Shown in pieces: positions 12,050-22,235 of a stretch of DNA of 64,000 nucleotides. The notes under the pieces were generated by a model. The model was given only the letters and a program-made list of their open reading frames with translations, was not told where the DNA came from and ran no database searches. A program made the position numbers and the translations under genes. Location of the stretch: the NCBI GenBank assembly GCA_038380795.1, contig CM076279.1, positions 2,123,001 through 2,187,000 of the forward strand, in the 5' to 3' direction. Each line of letters starts with the position of its first letter. Positions within the stretch are counted from its first letter, which is position 1. The DNA comes from Pyrocephalus nanus. Taxonomy: Eukaryota; Chordata; Aves; Passeriformes; Tyrannidae.

Positions 12050-14703
12050 TGCTGGGACAAAAACCAAAATCAGACTCCTGGTGCTTTCACCTTACAGCGA
12101 AACCATTCTGAGGAAAGAATTTTTTTCAGCCCAAGAGGCTCACAGGGAGCAGAGCTGGGAGAGGGAAAGGCAGCTGAGCTTCCCAGCTTAACAGGGAGAG
12201 CTGCTTTCACACCCAGCACCTGGGATTGCACCTCTGGAAGGGATCTGGGGGATTCTGGTTTCACATCTCAGTGATTTCTGATCTCTCTCAGTACCTTTGC
12301 TATGTGGTCAAGCAGACCCACGTGTGTGAATACTTGTAAGGTGAGCAGTGAAGCAGATTTCATGTTAGACAGCCCCTGTTTGTGAAAATCAGAGCTGGAA
12401 AGTTGCAGGGTGACCATCCTGTCTCAGCCCTGACAGCGTTTTCTCCCTCAGGCTCCCGAGATCCACCACAGAGATCACACCCCCCAGAGCTCTGTCACTG
12501 CTTCACCTCCTCTGTGACACAGTTTCCTGATTAACGTCAGTCCTTCTGCCTCCAGTTTAATTCCATGTTTTCCTGTCCTGCCCACCCCTCACCAGACAGT
12601 CCCTCTCTCAGACTGCAGTCTTTGAGAACTCTGTGTTTCCCAACTCCCTTTAGGGCTGGAACACCTCAAGTCATTTCCCTGCTTCCTTAAGTGCATGTTT
12701 TCTACATCTTCAGATCCTCTTCGAATTGCTCCATGTCTTCCCCAAAATGTGGTGCCCAACATGGAATAAAGTAACCCAGCCAAGGCCAGAGGAGTGTGGG
12801 AGGATTATTTCCCATGTCTTGTAGGTTATATTCTATTTTATACAATCCGGATGAGGGTTTTTTTTCCAACACCACATAAGTACTGAGACCCTCATACATT
12901 TTCCTACATTCCTTCCCTTTTTTTTTTTTTTTTTTTTTTTAGACTATTTCCCCAATGTCTGCCAGTGCTCAAATCCAGGAGAGAAGATGTTTTCTACTGC
13001 TGTTATAGATGGATGCTGCTGATGAATCAGCACGTGAAATAGGGCAATTAATGATCTTTGGAATTATTAGCTCCCTCCAGGTTTCGGTTTTACCTGAAGG
13101 GATGATGTGCCAGCAAAGGAGAAATGCAAGATACATTAAAATAATACAGCAATGGAGTAAATTTCAGGAAAAAAGACTCAGCATGCTATTTTTTTCTTCA
13201 TTAAACGTGATGAGCTCATAAAAACCCAATTAATTAGTCAGGATGATGTGAATGACTCGTCAGACCTAATTTTAGCAGCCTAAACTTAGCCAGCACTTCC
13301 ACAACAGTCATCTCATCTCCTTCAGCAACAAATGGAGAGGGATGAACGCTTCCAGGATAAATGGAAATGCCTGCAGCTCCCTAAAAAGCCAGAGTAGGGT
13401 GGGATGAGCTCCCCTGTGGGGACAGGGGAGTTCCAGTAACCACAGGGAGCCTCAACCAGCAGGCCAACACTGAATTTCTTTGCAGCTGAGGTCAGGTGAG
13501 ATAAACCCCACCAGCTCAGGTATAATTATTTTACATTAGCATGAAAAATTAAACGCCATGCAAATTAACTGTAATCATCAGGTGGAGAAAGCACGATGAG
13601 ATATTGCTTATTAAATAATTACAGAGCATGGAACTTCCATGTCACAGCCAGCTTCAGAGCCTCAACACTTCCCTTTTTTCCAAACTGAGCTGACAGATGA
13701 GTGTGTTGAATTTCTCTGTGAGGGATCATTTTTACACAGCAATTGGAGATAAACATATTTCATTTTGACAGAATCACCCTGTTTGTTCTCCAGATTGATT
13801 TTTGCCTTTCTCAAGAAGCACAATATACTAAAAAGAAAAGCAGAGTGAAATGAAAGACGCTTTGGTATCAAATATTGCACAGCTCATTCCAAACACGTGA
13901 TCCTCTCCTTGAGGCTCAACCTGATTTTGCTGATTTCGTTGATTTCAGGCTGGAGCTCGTTTTGATTTCTGCCCAGTGCACGTGGGGCAGCTTGGCCAAC
14001 CCTCTGAGCCACCAGAGCCACGTCCCAGAGCCTCCCCACAGCCCCAAGTCAGATATCCCACAGCCCTCAGGGTGCTGAGAGATCAGCACTTCTGGGAATG
14101 GCTCATGGGAAAGCTCTCCAGGATCCCAGAGCGGATCCCACAGGACTAGGCAGGGCATAAGCAGGTTTCCAAAGCCACCCAGTAAGACTGAGATCAGTTA
14201 TTCTTCCCAGTTCACTCCCTCCTGTGAAGAACAGCCCCACAGATTCCCCAGCAGAATCCTGGGGTGAAGGTTTCACCTGAACTGCTGGAGAGGAACCCTT
14301 GGTTGGGATGATGGAGTTTCAGAGCCTCCCAGAGAGACTGGCAACTGGCTTTCCAAACAAATCAGGCAGCTTTGAAAAGCCTGACCTGGAGGGCACAGAT
14401 CATGATCTGTCTCTGGGCACGTCCAACCCAGAGGGTAGCAAAGCTTACAGTGAGTTTGCTCCAGTGCAGCAGCTCCCTAAAAACCTAAATGGGAGCTGAT
14501 TTCTCTGGTGCCAGACCTGATCTGTCACTGATACCCCCACAAACCAGTGAGAAGCTCCCCCTTGCAGCTCAGCACCCAGTCCACCGTGGGCACGCTGTCA
14601 GCAGGGTCTGTAACTTAAATGCTTGCGCTCGTGAGTTCAGTGTCTGCACTCTGAGAGCTGCAATGGGAGGATCCTCTGGGAGTGATTTTAACCGCAGTCA
14701 GAG
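12044..14703 (-). other. KCNJ16: Possible KCNJ16 3' UTR and downstream flank
   Basis: No reading frame of note lies in the 2.6 kb after the channel stop codon. The first canonical AATAAA I found on the minus strand is at 12049-12044. About 25-40 bases past it comes a GT-rich run (TGATGTGTGTGTTGG), the usual arrangement of a polyadenylation site. Non-canonical hexamers occur closer to the gene, for example TATAAA near 12838, and a second AATAAA followed by a T-rich run lies at 11305-11300. The 3' end is therefore a guess. A 23-base T run sits at 12918-12940 within this stretch. Confidence 0.3.
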
Positions 14704-15993
14704 CTAGATTTGGGACTCTATGGAGAGCCTGCTCAGGGTCACGGCTGCTTTCCGGTAAGAAGCCTCTGCAGAGGGCTGGGTGACAGTCGTCACTGGATCT
14801 TCGGGGTCTTCACAGCTGGTGACGAGGGCAACTGCGCTGAACGACTTTTGGGTGGAGCTGAATGTCTTGATCTCCAGTGCTGATGACTCTGTTTCCTTTT
14901 CCCGTGTCTTCTCGGCTCGGTTCCACTCCTGCTCCTTCCGATCCAGCTGCATGGCACTGCAGTGGGGGGCGTACACCTCGGTGGTCTCCTCAAACTGCAA
15001 GCAGTCCACCTTGTAGTACTTCTTCTTCACGTGCAAGACGTCGTTAAACCTGTGGCCCCAGAGGATCTCCCTGGGCACGTAGGAGCTCCTGGACTGGTGC
15101 GAGGTCCCCGTGGAATCGCCCGTGTAGACGAAGGTGACCAAGATCTCAAAGTTGTCCTTGGCCAGGGCCTTCCTGTCCAGGCCGTACAAGGGGCTCTCGC
15201 TGTCGATCTCGTGGACCACCGTCACTGGGGTGACGAGGATGATGTGGTCATTCAGCAGCTTCAGGTCCCTGTACTCCATGGTCATCCTGCCCTCCTTGTC
15301 CTCCCTGTAGCGCAGCAGCTGAGCCCTCACAGACCCCTCCACCATGTGGTTGGGCCGGAAGTCGCCGATGCGCCACATGAGGCAAAACTTGCCGTCCCTC
15401 AGGCCCACCACGGCGTGGTAGCTGAAGCGGATGGTCTGGGCCCTCTTGCGGGCCGTGGCCATCTTGGCCAGGGCTGCCCCGATGATGAAGGTGTCGATGA
15501 TGCAGCTCAGCACCGACTGCAGGATCACCATGAGGATGGCGGCCGAGCACTCCTCGGTGACGCAGCGGGACCCGTAGCCGATGGTGGTCTGCGTCTCCAG
15601 GGAGAACAGGAACGCCCCCGTGAAGCTGTGGACGTTGGCCACGCAGGGGGTCACCCCCTCGTCGCTGAACAGGTCCCCGTGCTGGATGGCGATCAGCCAG
15701 AACACCAGCCCGAAGAACAGCCAGGAGAGCACGTAGGACAGGGAGAATATCACGAACATGTGGCGCCACTTGATGTCCACCAGCGTGGTGAAGATGTCCG
15801 CCACGTAGCTCTCCCACTCCCCGAAGATGTGCTTGAAGTAGACGTTGCAGCTGCCATCCTTGTGCAGGAACCGCTTCTGCAGCCTTTTCACCCCCTTCTC
15901 GGGCCTTTCCTGGCACGTGCCTCGGTAGCTGACCTTATTTCCCTGGATGCTCACGGGCCTGTAGGAACCGCCCTGGTCCGTCATCTTCCTCAT
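14704..15993 (-). CDS. KCNJ16: Inward-rectifier potassium channel Kir5.1, single coding exon
   Basis: This is an intact 429-residue frame. It encodes a Kir subunit that in other vertebrates forms plasma-membrane heteromers, mainly with Kir4.1 (KCNJ10), setting K+ conductance and pH sensitivity in kidney and glia. Visible parts are a cytoplasmic N-terminus, M1 at about residues 78-101, a pore helix at 122-137, the filter TIGYG at 137-141, and M2 at about 150-178. A basic PIP2-contact stretch follows (KMATARKRAQ, 177-186), then the cytoplasmic Kir domain to about 345, and a C-terminus ending ESQI, a class I PDZ ligand. The block HKDGSCNVYFKHIFGEW and the M2-CTD junction match mammalian Kir5.1 almost exactly, as recalled, which separates it from KCNJ2 and KCNJ10. 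Mammalian length is 418. An in-frame TGA lies 8 codons upstream of the first ATG. The fourth codon (ATG at 15984) aligns with the mammalian start (M-x-x-x-G-x-S-Y), so the native protein may be 426 residues. Odd residues are Asp167 (mammals Asn161) and Ser142 directly after GYG. Confidence 0.97.
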   Translation of the reverse strand: MRKMTDQGGSYRPVSIQGNKVSYRGTCQERPEKGVKRLQKRFLHKDGSCNVYFKHIFGEWESYVADIFTTLVDIKWRHMFVIFSLSYVLSWLFFGLVFWLIAIQHGDLFSDEGVTPCVANVHSFTGAFLFSLETQTTIGYGSRCVTEECSAAILMVILQSVLSCIIDTFIIGAALAKMATARKRAQTIRFSYHAVVGLRDGKFCLMWRIGDFRPNHMVEGSVRAQLLRYREDKEGRMTMEYRDLKLLNDHIILVTPVTVVHEIDSESPLYGLDRKALAKDNFEILVTFVYTGDSTGTSHQSRSSYVPREILWGHRFNDVLHVKKKYYKVDCLQFEETTEVYAPHCSAMQLDRKEQEWNRAEKTREKETESSALEIKTFSSTQKSFSAVALVTSCEDPEDPVTTVTQPSAEASYRKAAVTLSRLSIESQI

Positions 15994-16062
15994 CTCTGCC
16001 TCGTGGCATCAATTCATGGGGCACACTTGAGGTTATTTGTTTTCTTTGTTTTCATTGGAAAC
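15994..16062 (-). other. KCNJ16: 5' UTR part of the KCNJ16 coding exon
   Basis: On the minus strand the sequence TTTCATTTCACAG precedes 16062, preceded in turn by a CT-rich stretch. This is a good splice acceptor with its AG at 16064-16063. It implies that the coding exon carries 69 bases of untranslated leader and that at least one further 5' exon lies at higher coordinates. KCNJ16 in mammals also has non-coding 5' exons joined to a single coding exon. The exact first base of the exon is inferred from the consensus only. Confidence 0.7.
16014..16055 (-). promoter_or_regulatory. Upstream ORF of 13 codons in the KCNJ16 leader
   Basis: Within the predicted leader an ATG at 16055 opens a 13-codon frame that stops with TGA at 16016-16014. 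That stop overlaps a second ATG at 16017, which opens a two-codon frame (ATG AAT TGA) ending at 16009. Both end before the channel start at 15993. If the predicted acceptor is right, every mature mRNA with this exon carries both. They could lower translation of the channel, but no coding role for the peptides is implied. Confidence 0.45.
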
Positions 16063-17598
16063 CTGTGAAATGAAAGAGAGAGTTTATTTTCACTTGAATT
16101 TCCTGTGGCAGAACCGTGTAGCACCAAATCCAAGCCCATTCACTGCGTGGCCATCCCAAATCCAGGCTCTGACATTCATTACACAACATCCCTCAAAAAC
16201 ACACCTGGAAATACGAGGCAGCAAGAAATACAAGTAGTTAAAAATATCCTTGCCAATCCTAATTGATTCTGAAATCAAAAACCTTTGTGGTGACTCCACT
16301 GTGAGGCTACTCATGAAATAACCTTCAAATCAGGATGGGCTCTCCTGAAAAATCACAGGAATCACAAACCTTCCTAAAGTCAGTAGAATATTTGAGGTAG
16401 TTAATTGTTGTAATTTTGCTTGTTTTCCTCCACTGGAAGAAATGCCTGGGAAAAAAACCTCATTTAGATGTAAGACTTCAGTAACATCACAGGCAAGTTC
16501 AGTGCTGATGGTTTTCAACCATAAAATACATCAAACAGACACAATCATTCATCATTATTTTTGTTTCAGTATTGCCCAGAAAAACCTGGTCATGGGCATG
16601 AACTTTATTGGGCTGGTGCTGCAGAGAGGTATTTGTTCAATTTGTAGAAAATCATTTACATTTCAAATGAAAAAGAAACCTCCCTGGAGTCCTGGAAACC
16701 CTCTTGAGTTGTTCCCTCAGGCAAGCAAAAAAATATCCAGCTGCCAAAAATATTTAAATTTCAATTAATGAGTTTGAAACAAACACACAGAGTGTTAATA
16801 AAAGTTGGGGATGACACAAATTTCGGAAGTGTTGGGAATTAGGAGGTTCCTCTGTCAGAGCAGAGAAGAAATGGATGCTGTTGCAGATTGCAACCACATG
16901 AACTCCAGCAGTACAAGCTCTGGGCCATATGTTTAGTGACTAATAGCAAAAGGTTATGTTAGAAATTGGGATCTCATCACCTGGAATCCTTTAAAAAAAA
17001 AAAAAAAAAGATTTAGCTGAAATAATCATTTACAGGATGCTTGTGAATTATTCATAGGATACATCACTGAGACAGGCAAATCCTTTTCCTAGGATCTCCA
17101 GCTTGTTCCACCACCTCCCAACCTAAACACTGACCAGTCAGAAGTGATGGGGACACAGCAGAACAATTCAGCATTTTTTTGCCAAGTTTCATGCTTCTCA
17201 CAAAACACTTAATATTTTTGTGGAAAACCTGTCATTATTCTTCCCAAAATTTGCAAGTTTTCAATGGAAAAATGACAAGCACTTTTCCCATTTTCAAGCT
17301 GGTTTCGAAGCTTCAGACACAGGTTTCCAGTGAAGCCAAAACATTCATGGAAAATGAATTTAAGAAAAAACCCAACTTTCCTACTGGTAGCTTTTTTTCC
17401 CCCTCAGGCCTTCGTTCACTTTGCTGAGTCTAAATGACTGCACACACTCCTAGGCAGAGGAGAGTCAGGCCCATGGAGTGTAATATATATTGGATGGACT
17501 AGATTAACAGACCAAGAACTCTCCTCTCATCCAAGGAACAATGACAAGCATGCAGAGACACCAGTCCAAAAACACTTAAAAGCCAAACATAGTTTCCA

Positions 17599-17651
17599 TT
17601 TCTTTTTTTTCTTCTCTTTTTCTCTCTCTTTTTTTTTTCCTTTTTTTTTCC
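17599..17651 (+). repeat. 53-base uninterrupted pyrimidine tract
   Basis: Only C and T over 53 bases, followed by AG on the plus strand, so it mimics a plus-strand splice acceptor. No plus-strand gene is visible nearby, and on the KCNJ16 strand it is a purine tract. Confidence 0.9.
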
Positions 17652-18014
17652 AGTACAGAAATGAATGTGACATATGGTGTCGTAGCCTCAGAATGTGGCC
17701 TTCATTAAAAAACACAACATTAGCGTTTCCAAAAATACTTCTTGGAATACAGTCTTTGGAAACATTCATATGACTTGCTTTACTCATGGCTTTAAACAAA
17801 CAGTGTAGCCTGGTGTGTTGAAGATGCTTGACCTAACATTTTGTAAGTCATATTTAACAACAAACAACAACTGGAAACTGTTGAGTTGTTTGGGTTGCTT
17901 GGTTTGTTTGTTTTTTTTTAATGTAAGGACCTCATAATGTGAGGTGTGAAAATGAAGTGAATATTGAAGAGGAGCCAAGGTGATCTTAAATAAAAAACAT
18001 CCATAGGCTTCCTC

Positions 18015-18278
18015 ATGAGCAGCAGGGGAGGAGCAGCACCCACCTCTTCCCTCTGGTGACCAGTGACAGGACCTGAGGGAAGGGTCAGGATGGATCTCAG
18101 GGAAAGGTTCTTCCCCCAGAGGGTGGTTGGCACTGAACAGGCTCCCCAAGGCTGCCAGAGCTCCAGGAGGGTTTGGACAATCCCATTTTGGTGGGATGGT
18201 TGGGCTGTCTGTGCAGGGCCAGGGGTTGGACTGGATGATCCCTGTGGATCCCTTCCAGCTCAGGATGTTCTCTGATTG
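18015..18278 (+). mobile_element. CR1 fragment, subfamily ending in CAGGATGTTCTCTGATT
   Basis: Sense copy of a second CR1 lineage. It reads GGTGACCAGTGACAGGACC, GGTTCTTCCCCCAGAGGGTG, then CAGGGCCAGGGGTTGGACTG and GATGATCCCTGTGGATCCC. It carries more differences from the consensus I know than the other copies, so it is probably older. It lies in the presumed first intron of KCNJ16, opposite in orientation to the gene. Confidence 0.85.
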
Positions 18279-20644
18279 CACTGGTTTTCTTACTGACTGA
18301 TTCAAACTCAAGTTCCTTGAAAACACTCACAAACATCCTGGGACTCTAAAAGGGACTAAACTTCGTGAATCAGAGGCTCCTGAGTGGATTCCCCTCCCCG
18401 GTGTTGCCATCAGAAAATCATCCTGTTTCAAAAATGGTGTTTGGATTTTGGTGGTGCTGGCAAAAATCAGGATTGTGACACATTTGACTGTGTGGCAAAG
18501 GCCACTCTGAATTTATGCTCATCTATCACACACTCAGTGATGCACCTTGGTTTAGGAACTCTGTATGGGATCTCTCCCAGGAACAGGTTGTAGTTACAAA
18601 TATATGCTCAGGGATGTCTGTGGTGGATTTTTGGTATCAGAAGCCGTGTAGGAGGCTGGATTTTGCAAAACAATCAAAAGTATTTCTGCAAAAAAGGAAG
18701 AGAACATCGATGCAGAGCTCCCTAAACCAAACCCAAATAATCCAGCCCTGAAGTTGGATGGAGTCAGAAGGAAGCAGAGCAGAGCAGTGTTAGCAGACAT
18801 ATATTGCTCCCAGGACCTGAGTTAGTCTTTCACTGTCATGTTGAAAATTGAATTGCTCAGAGCCATTTGGCCTTGCACGGTGCCCTAGATGACCTAAAAT
18901 CCCAAATGTGCTCCAAAGCTTTTGGAAAAAACCTCCACAGCCTCTCAAAAACATTGAAAAAAAATATTGCCCAGTATTTTGGGGGTGCTGAAAGGTAAAA
19001 CAAGTCAGAAGCTTTCCAGGCTACCTCCCAAAAGCTCTCAAGTGCAATAATAATCATGCATCATAATTAATGAGTCTTCTGCATTGCCGGGTGTTGCTCA
19101 GAGGATTGAAGTCTGAACACTCACCCTTCAATGTTTGTAAATTATCTAAGTCACTGTTATGGTCTGAGCCTCATTCCTGGGGACACCAGTAAACAGGGAC
19201 GTGGTTTCCCAGTTCCAGAGGAGAGGGAGGTGTTCCTCTCTCACTCTGCTGACACCCACTGACCTCTGAAGACTATTATTGTTACCAAATTATTACCAAG
19301 GACCACAATCTGACAACCAGACTAATTAACTTCAACCTCAGACCTTCAACCTTTCCAACTCCTTATTTTTCAAAAGGGAAATATTTCTCACACCCCTAAG
19401 AAAGCCACACAGTAACATTAAAGGTCTGACTACCTGGTAAAGGTTAACAAAGAGGGTGGGGGAGGATTTAAAAGCATTCTTTACTCACTGGAGCTCCTGG
19501 ATCTGTTGCTGCAAATGGTTCTCAGATGTTGCCAAGAAGCGTTTTCACCTCCCTCTAAGGCTGGCACATAAACCCTCCCCTTGTTTTGTCCTGCTTTTAC
19601 TTTCTGTGAGTTTTTGCTTGTATTTCTGGGCATGTCTGTACACATCAGGAGCCTCCCCTTGTGTTTCAGTACCGCTGAAATTTGCAGCTCTTTTGCTAAC
19701 CATCCTTAGAAATGTATTTCCCTCCTGCAGTTAAAAGCTTATCGGGGGTAAAAATGGAGCAGTGAAGTCAGGCTGGGCAGCAGGGAGACAGAAATAGAGA
19801 AATCTCAAAAATTTCTTCGGGGTAAATGGCAGAGAGGGTTCAGAAGTTCTTTTAAGATATGTGTGTATCAGACTCAGAGTTCAGAAAGCCATTTAATTTT
19901 AATTATCTAAGCCAAGGCCATGATCTTACTGTGTTGGACACTGAAACATCTCAGGGAGACACAGAACTGCTCTGGAGACCTGTGTTCCTGGGGTCTGCAT
20001 ATTGACCCCCCAAACTGGTAATTTTTAAAAATTCCACCCCAGTTGGAACTGGGAGGAGGAAGGGAAGGAAATTCCTATATTTCAAAGCACAGTGGCAGAA
20101 ACAGGAACAAACCCGACACCTACTTGTACCCAGTGAGGAGCTGCACAAAGCAAACAGCAGCAGGAGCAGCCCCTTTTATCACATTCATGTTTTCCTCCCG
20201 TTCCTCTTGAATAGAACAGCTGTACCAGAACAACTTGAACTCTTGGTTGTCAGCTCAGAACAAGTCACTTAAAAGCCTTAAACACCGAGTTTAGCCTTTC
20301 AAAGACTTTGACTAAATGTAATTGTCAGTTTAATCCTGATATTTTGAGTTAAGGGCTCAGAGTTTTGTGAGGATAATCCCTGGTGCACCTTAGCCTAATA
20401 CCTAACAAGTTGCTGCTACACCCCTTTTATGACTCTGTTTTCCCATTATGTAAACAATAGGAGTGAATTCTTGTTCAGTGACAACTTCAGTCAACAGCCT
20501 GTTTGTAAAACATTAAGCAAAACAATGTGAAGATCTGGGTTCCAGAATAATTCTGTTCTGAGATTAAATCAAAAAGAAAACAACTCCAAAACCTGCACAC
20601 GAAATTGGGTGCTCCCTCTAACCCCACACACATGGAAGTGGATG

Positions 20645-20669
20645 TCTCTCTCTCTCTCTCTCTCTCTCT
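20645..20669 (+). repeat. (TC)n dinucleotide microsatellite
   Basis: Twelve and a half uninterrupted TC units followed by TGTAG. A simple repeat with no sign of function. Confidence 0.95.
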
Positions 20670-20974
20670 GTAGTGTTGGTTTAGCAATCACCTCAGTTTC
20701 CTCCTGCATTTTGGAAATGGTCTGAAAGATTTCCAGCTTTAGTCATTGTTGTGTAACCCTGGAAGACTTTCAGCTCAGAGGCCAGAAATGTGACGAGTCA
20801 AAACCTTCTGAACTGCTTTGGAATCGACCACTTCACCACAGGACTCTGACAAGCTGTAACACACAGCTCTGCAGGCATCACCTCACAGGTAACACCTTCC
20901 CTCTCCAGCTTTTTGTCCAAAGAGTCCTTTCAACAGCAGAAGAAAAGGCTGGAAATACAGAAATAAAAGAAAAC

Positions 20975-21038
20975 GTTGGGGTTGGAACTAGGTGGTCTTT
21001 AAGGCCCTTTCCAACCCAAGCCATTCTATGATTATAAC
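20975..21038 (+). mobile_element. Short CR1 3' end
   Basis: Only about 60 bases survive: GGGTTGGAACTAGGTGGTCT, then CCTTTCCAACCCAAGCC and CATTCTATGATTAT. This is the typical extreme 5' truncation of CR1 copies. Confidence 0.9.
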
Positions 21039-22044
21039 AGGCTAAACTCAAGAGCTGGAAAAAAAAAGAGTGTCTATTTCTTAGACTTCTTCCTCAGTGC
21101 CCCCATAAAGAGATAAGACCTAAAGTATCAATATCAAAGGGTTTATTGAACATTTTAAAAGGCAGGCATAGAGAGCACAGAGCAGCAGAGCTTTGCACAG
21201 ACTTTAAAGTCATGAAGTAATGCTGTGATCTACACTGGAACAACTCACAGCAACAGATATATTGACATCCAATTCATCTAAGTGAAACCAGATCTCCTTA
21301 AAACAAAACCAATAAAAAAGAAATGAAAGAAGTTTCTCCCCTTAAAATTGGAGAAGACAGGCTGAAAGTTGCTCCTTGATGAGGGCTGGTGGCCTGTTTT
21401 GGAGACACAGGGCAAGTTCAAAGGGAACCAACCCCCTGCTTACCACTCAGAGCACCTCCCAAAATCTATAGAAAACTGCAAATGTCTATTTTAATTTATT
21501 TGCACTGCAAGCACTGCAAGGTTTTAGCAGGAACAAGCCATGGAAACACTGAAATACCATGAGAAATGGAAAGTGCTGGCAGCTTGAGGCTCCTGATTTC
21601 GGGCCTCGCTGCCATTCTTTGTCCCAGACAATTTGGCAGGAGGGAAACCTAAAACTGTTTACTCTCAGGAGCCTCTTCCTCTTTTTAAGCCTCAGCTCTC
21701 AGCAGCTCCTGCACCAGGGGGAGCAGCCAGAGCGTGGACTGGGCAGCACAATGCCCAGCTCAGCCCCTCCTGGTGCCATGGTGGGTGGGTGCAGGAGCAC
21801 CTGAGCCACCCCCAGAGGTGACCCTGCCCTGCATCCAGCACAGCCCACACCTCAACGGGGCAGCTGGACCCACACAGGGCCACAGGCATCTCCTCCTGCC
21901 TGAAATTCCTCCTCCTGGTTCTCTTCCCATCAGCCCAGAGCCATCTGCACGTTGGTGTTGAGCTGATAGGACCAAAAAGTCTCTATTTCTTCTCAAGCTC
22001 CTGGAGACTCAGTCCTTAAAATTTGTACAGCTGATCCTAGAACT

Positions 22045-22235
22045 GAAAATCAGAGAATCATCGAGTGGTCTGGGTTGGAAGGGACTTTAAAGCCCATCCA
22101 GTTCCACCCCCTGCCATGGGCAGGGACACCTTCCACCAGCCCAGGGTGCTCCAAGCCCCGTCCAACCTTGCCTTGGACACTTCCAGGGATGGGGCAGCCA
22201 CAGCTTCCCTGGGAAATTTGTGCCAGACATGCAGA
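22045..22235 (-). mobile_element. CR1 fragment, 3' part
   Basis: Antisense copy beginning with AGAGAATCAT and GGGTTGGAAGGGACTTTAAA, then CCCCCTGCCATGGGCAGGGA and CTTGGACACTTCCAGGGATG, and lost after GCTTCCCTGGGAAATTTG. Confidence 0.93.

Larger units (their letters stand above)
16065..22044. other. Presumed KCNJ16 5' intron sequence
   Basis: Follows from the splice acceptor at 16063-16064. Contains two CR1 fragments, an A18 run, a 53-base pyrimidine tract and a TC microsatellite. I found no reliable upstream exon. Confidence 0.5.

Noticed and set aside
1..14703. Search for the KCNJ2 coding exon
   Set aside because: A Kir2.1 frame of about 427 codons would be obvious. None is present on either strand, so KCNJ2 is outside the window or in a different place.
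15248..15916. 222-codon minus-strand frame inside KCNJ16
   Set aside because: Alternative frame of the same coding exon, biased to Gly, Arg, His and Pro. A compositional by-product.
14962..16068. 368-codon open frame on the plus strand opposite KCNJ16
   Set aside because: It is the antisense shadow of the channel gene. The GC-rich third codon positions of KCNJ16 remove stops on the other strand. The predicted product is low-complexity (rich in V, H, L, Q, E, D) and resembles no family.
17599..17653. Long pyrimidine tract followed by AG, like a plus-strand splice acceptor
   Set aside because: No plus-strand exon or gene follows. A similar mimic at 43155-43180 (T run then CTCCTGCAG) was rejected for the same reason.
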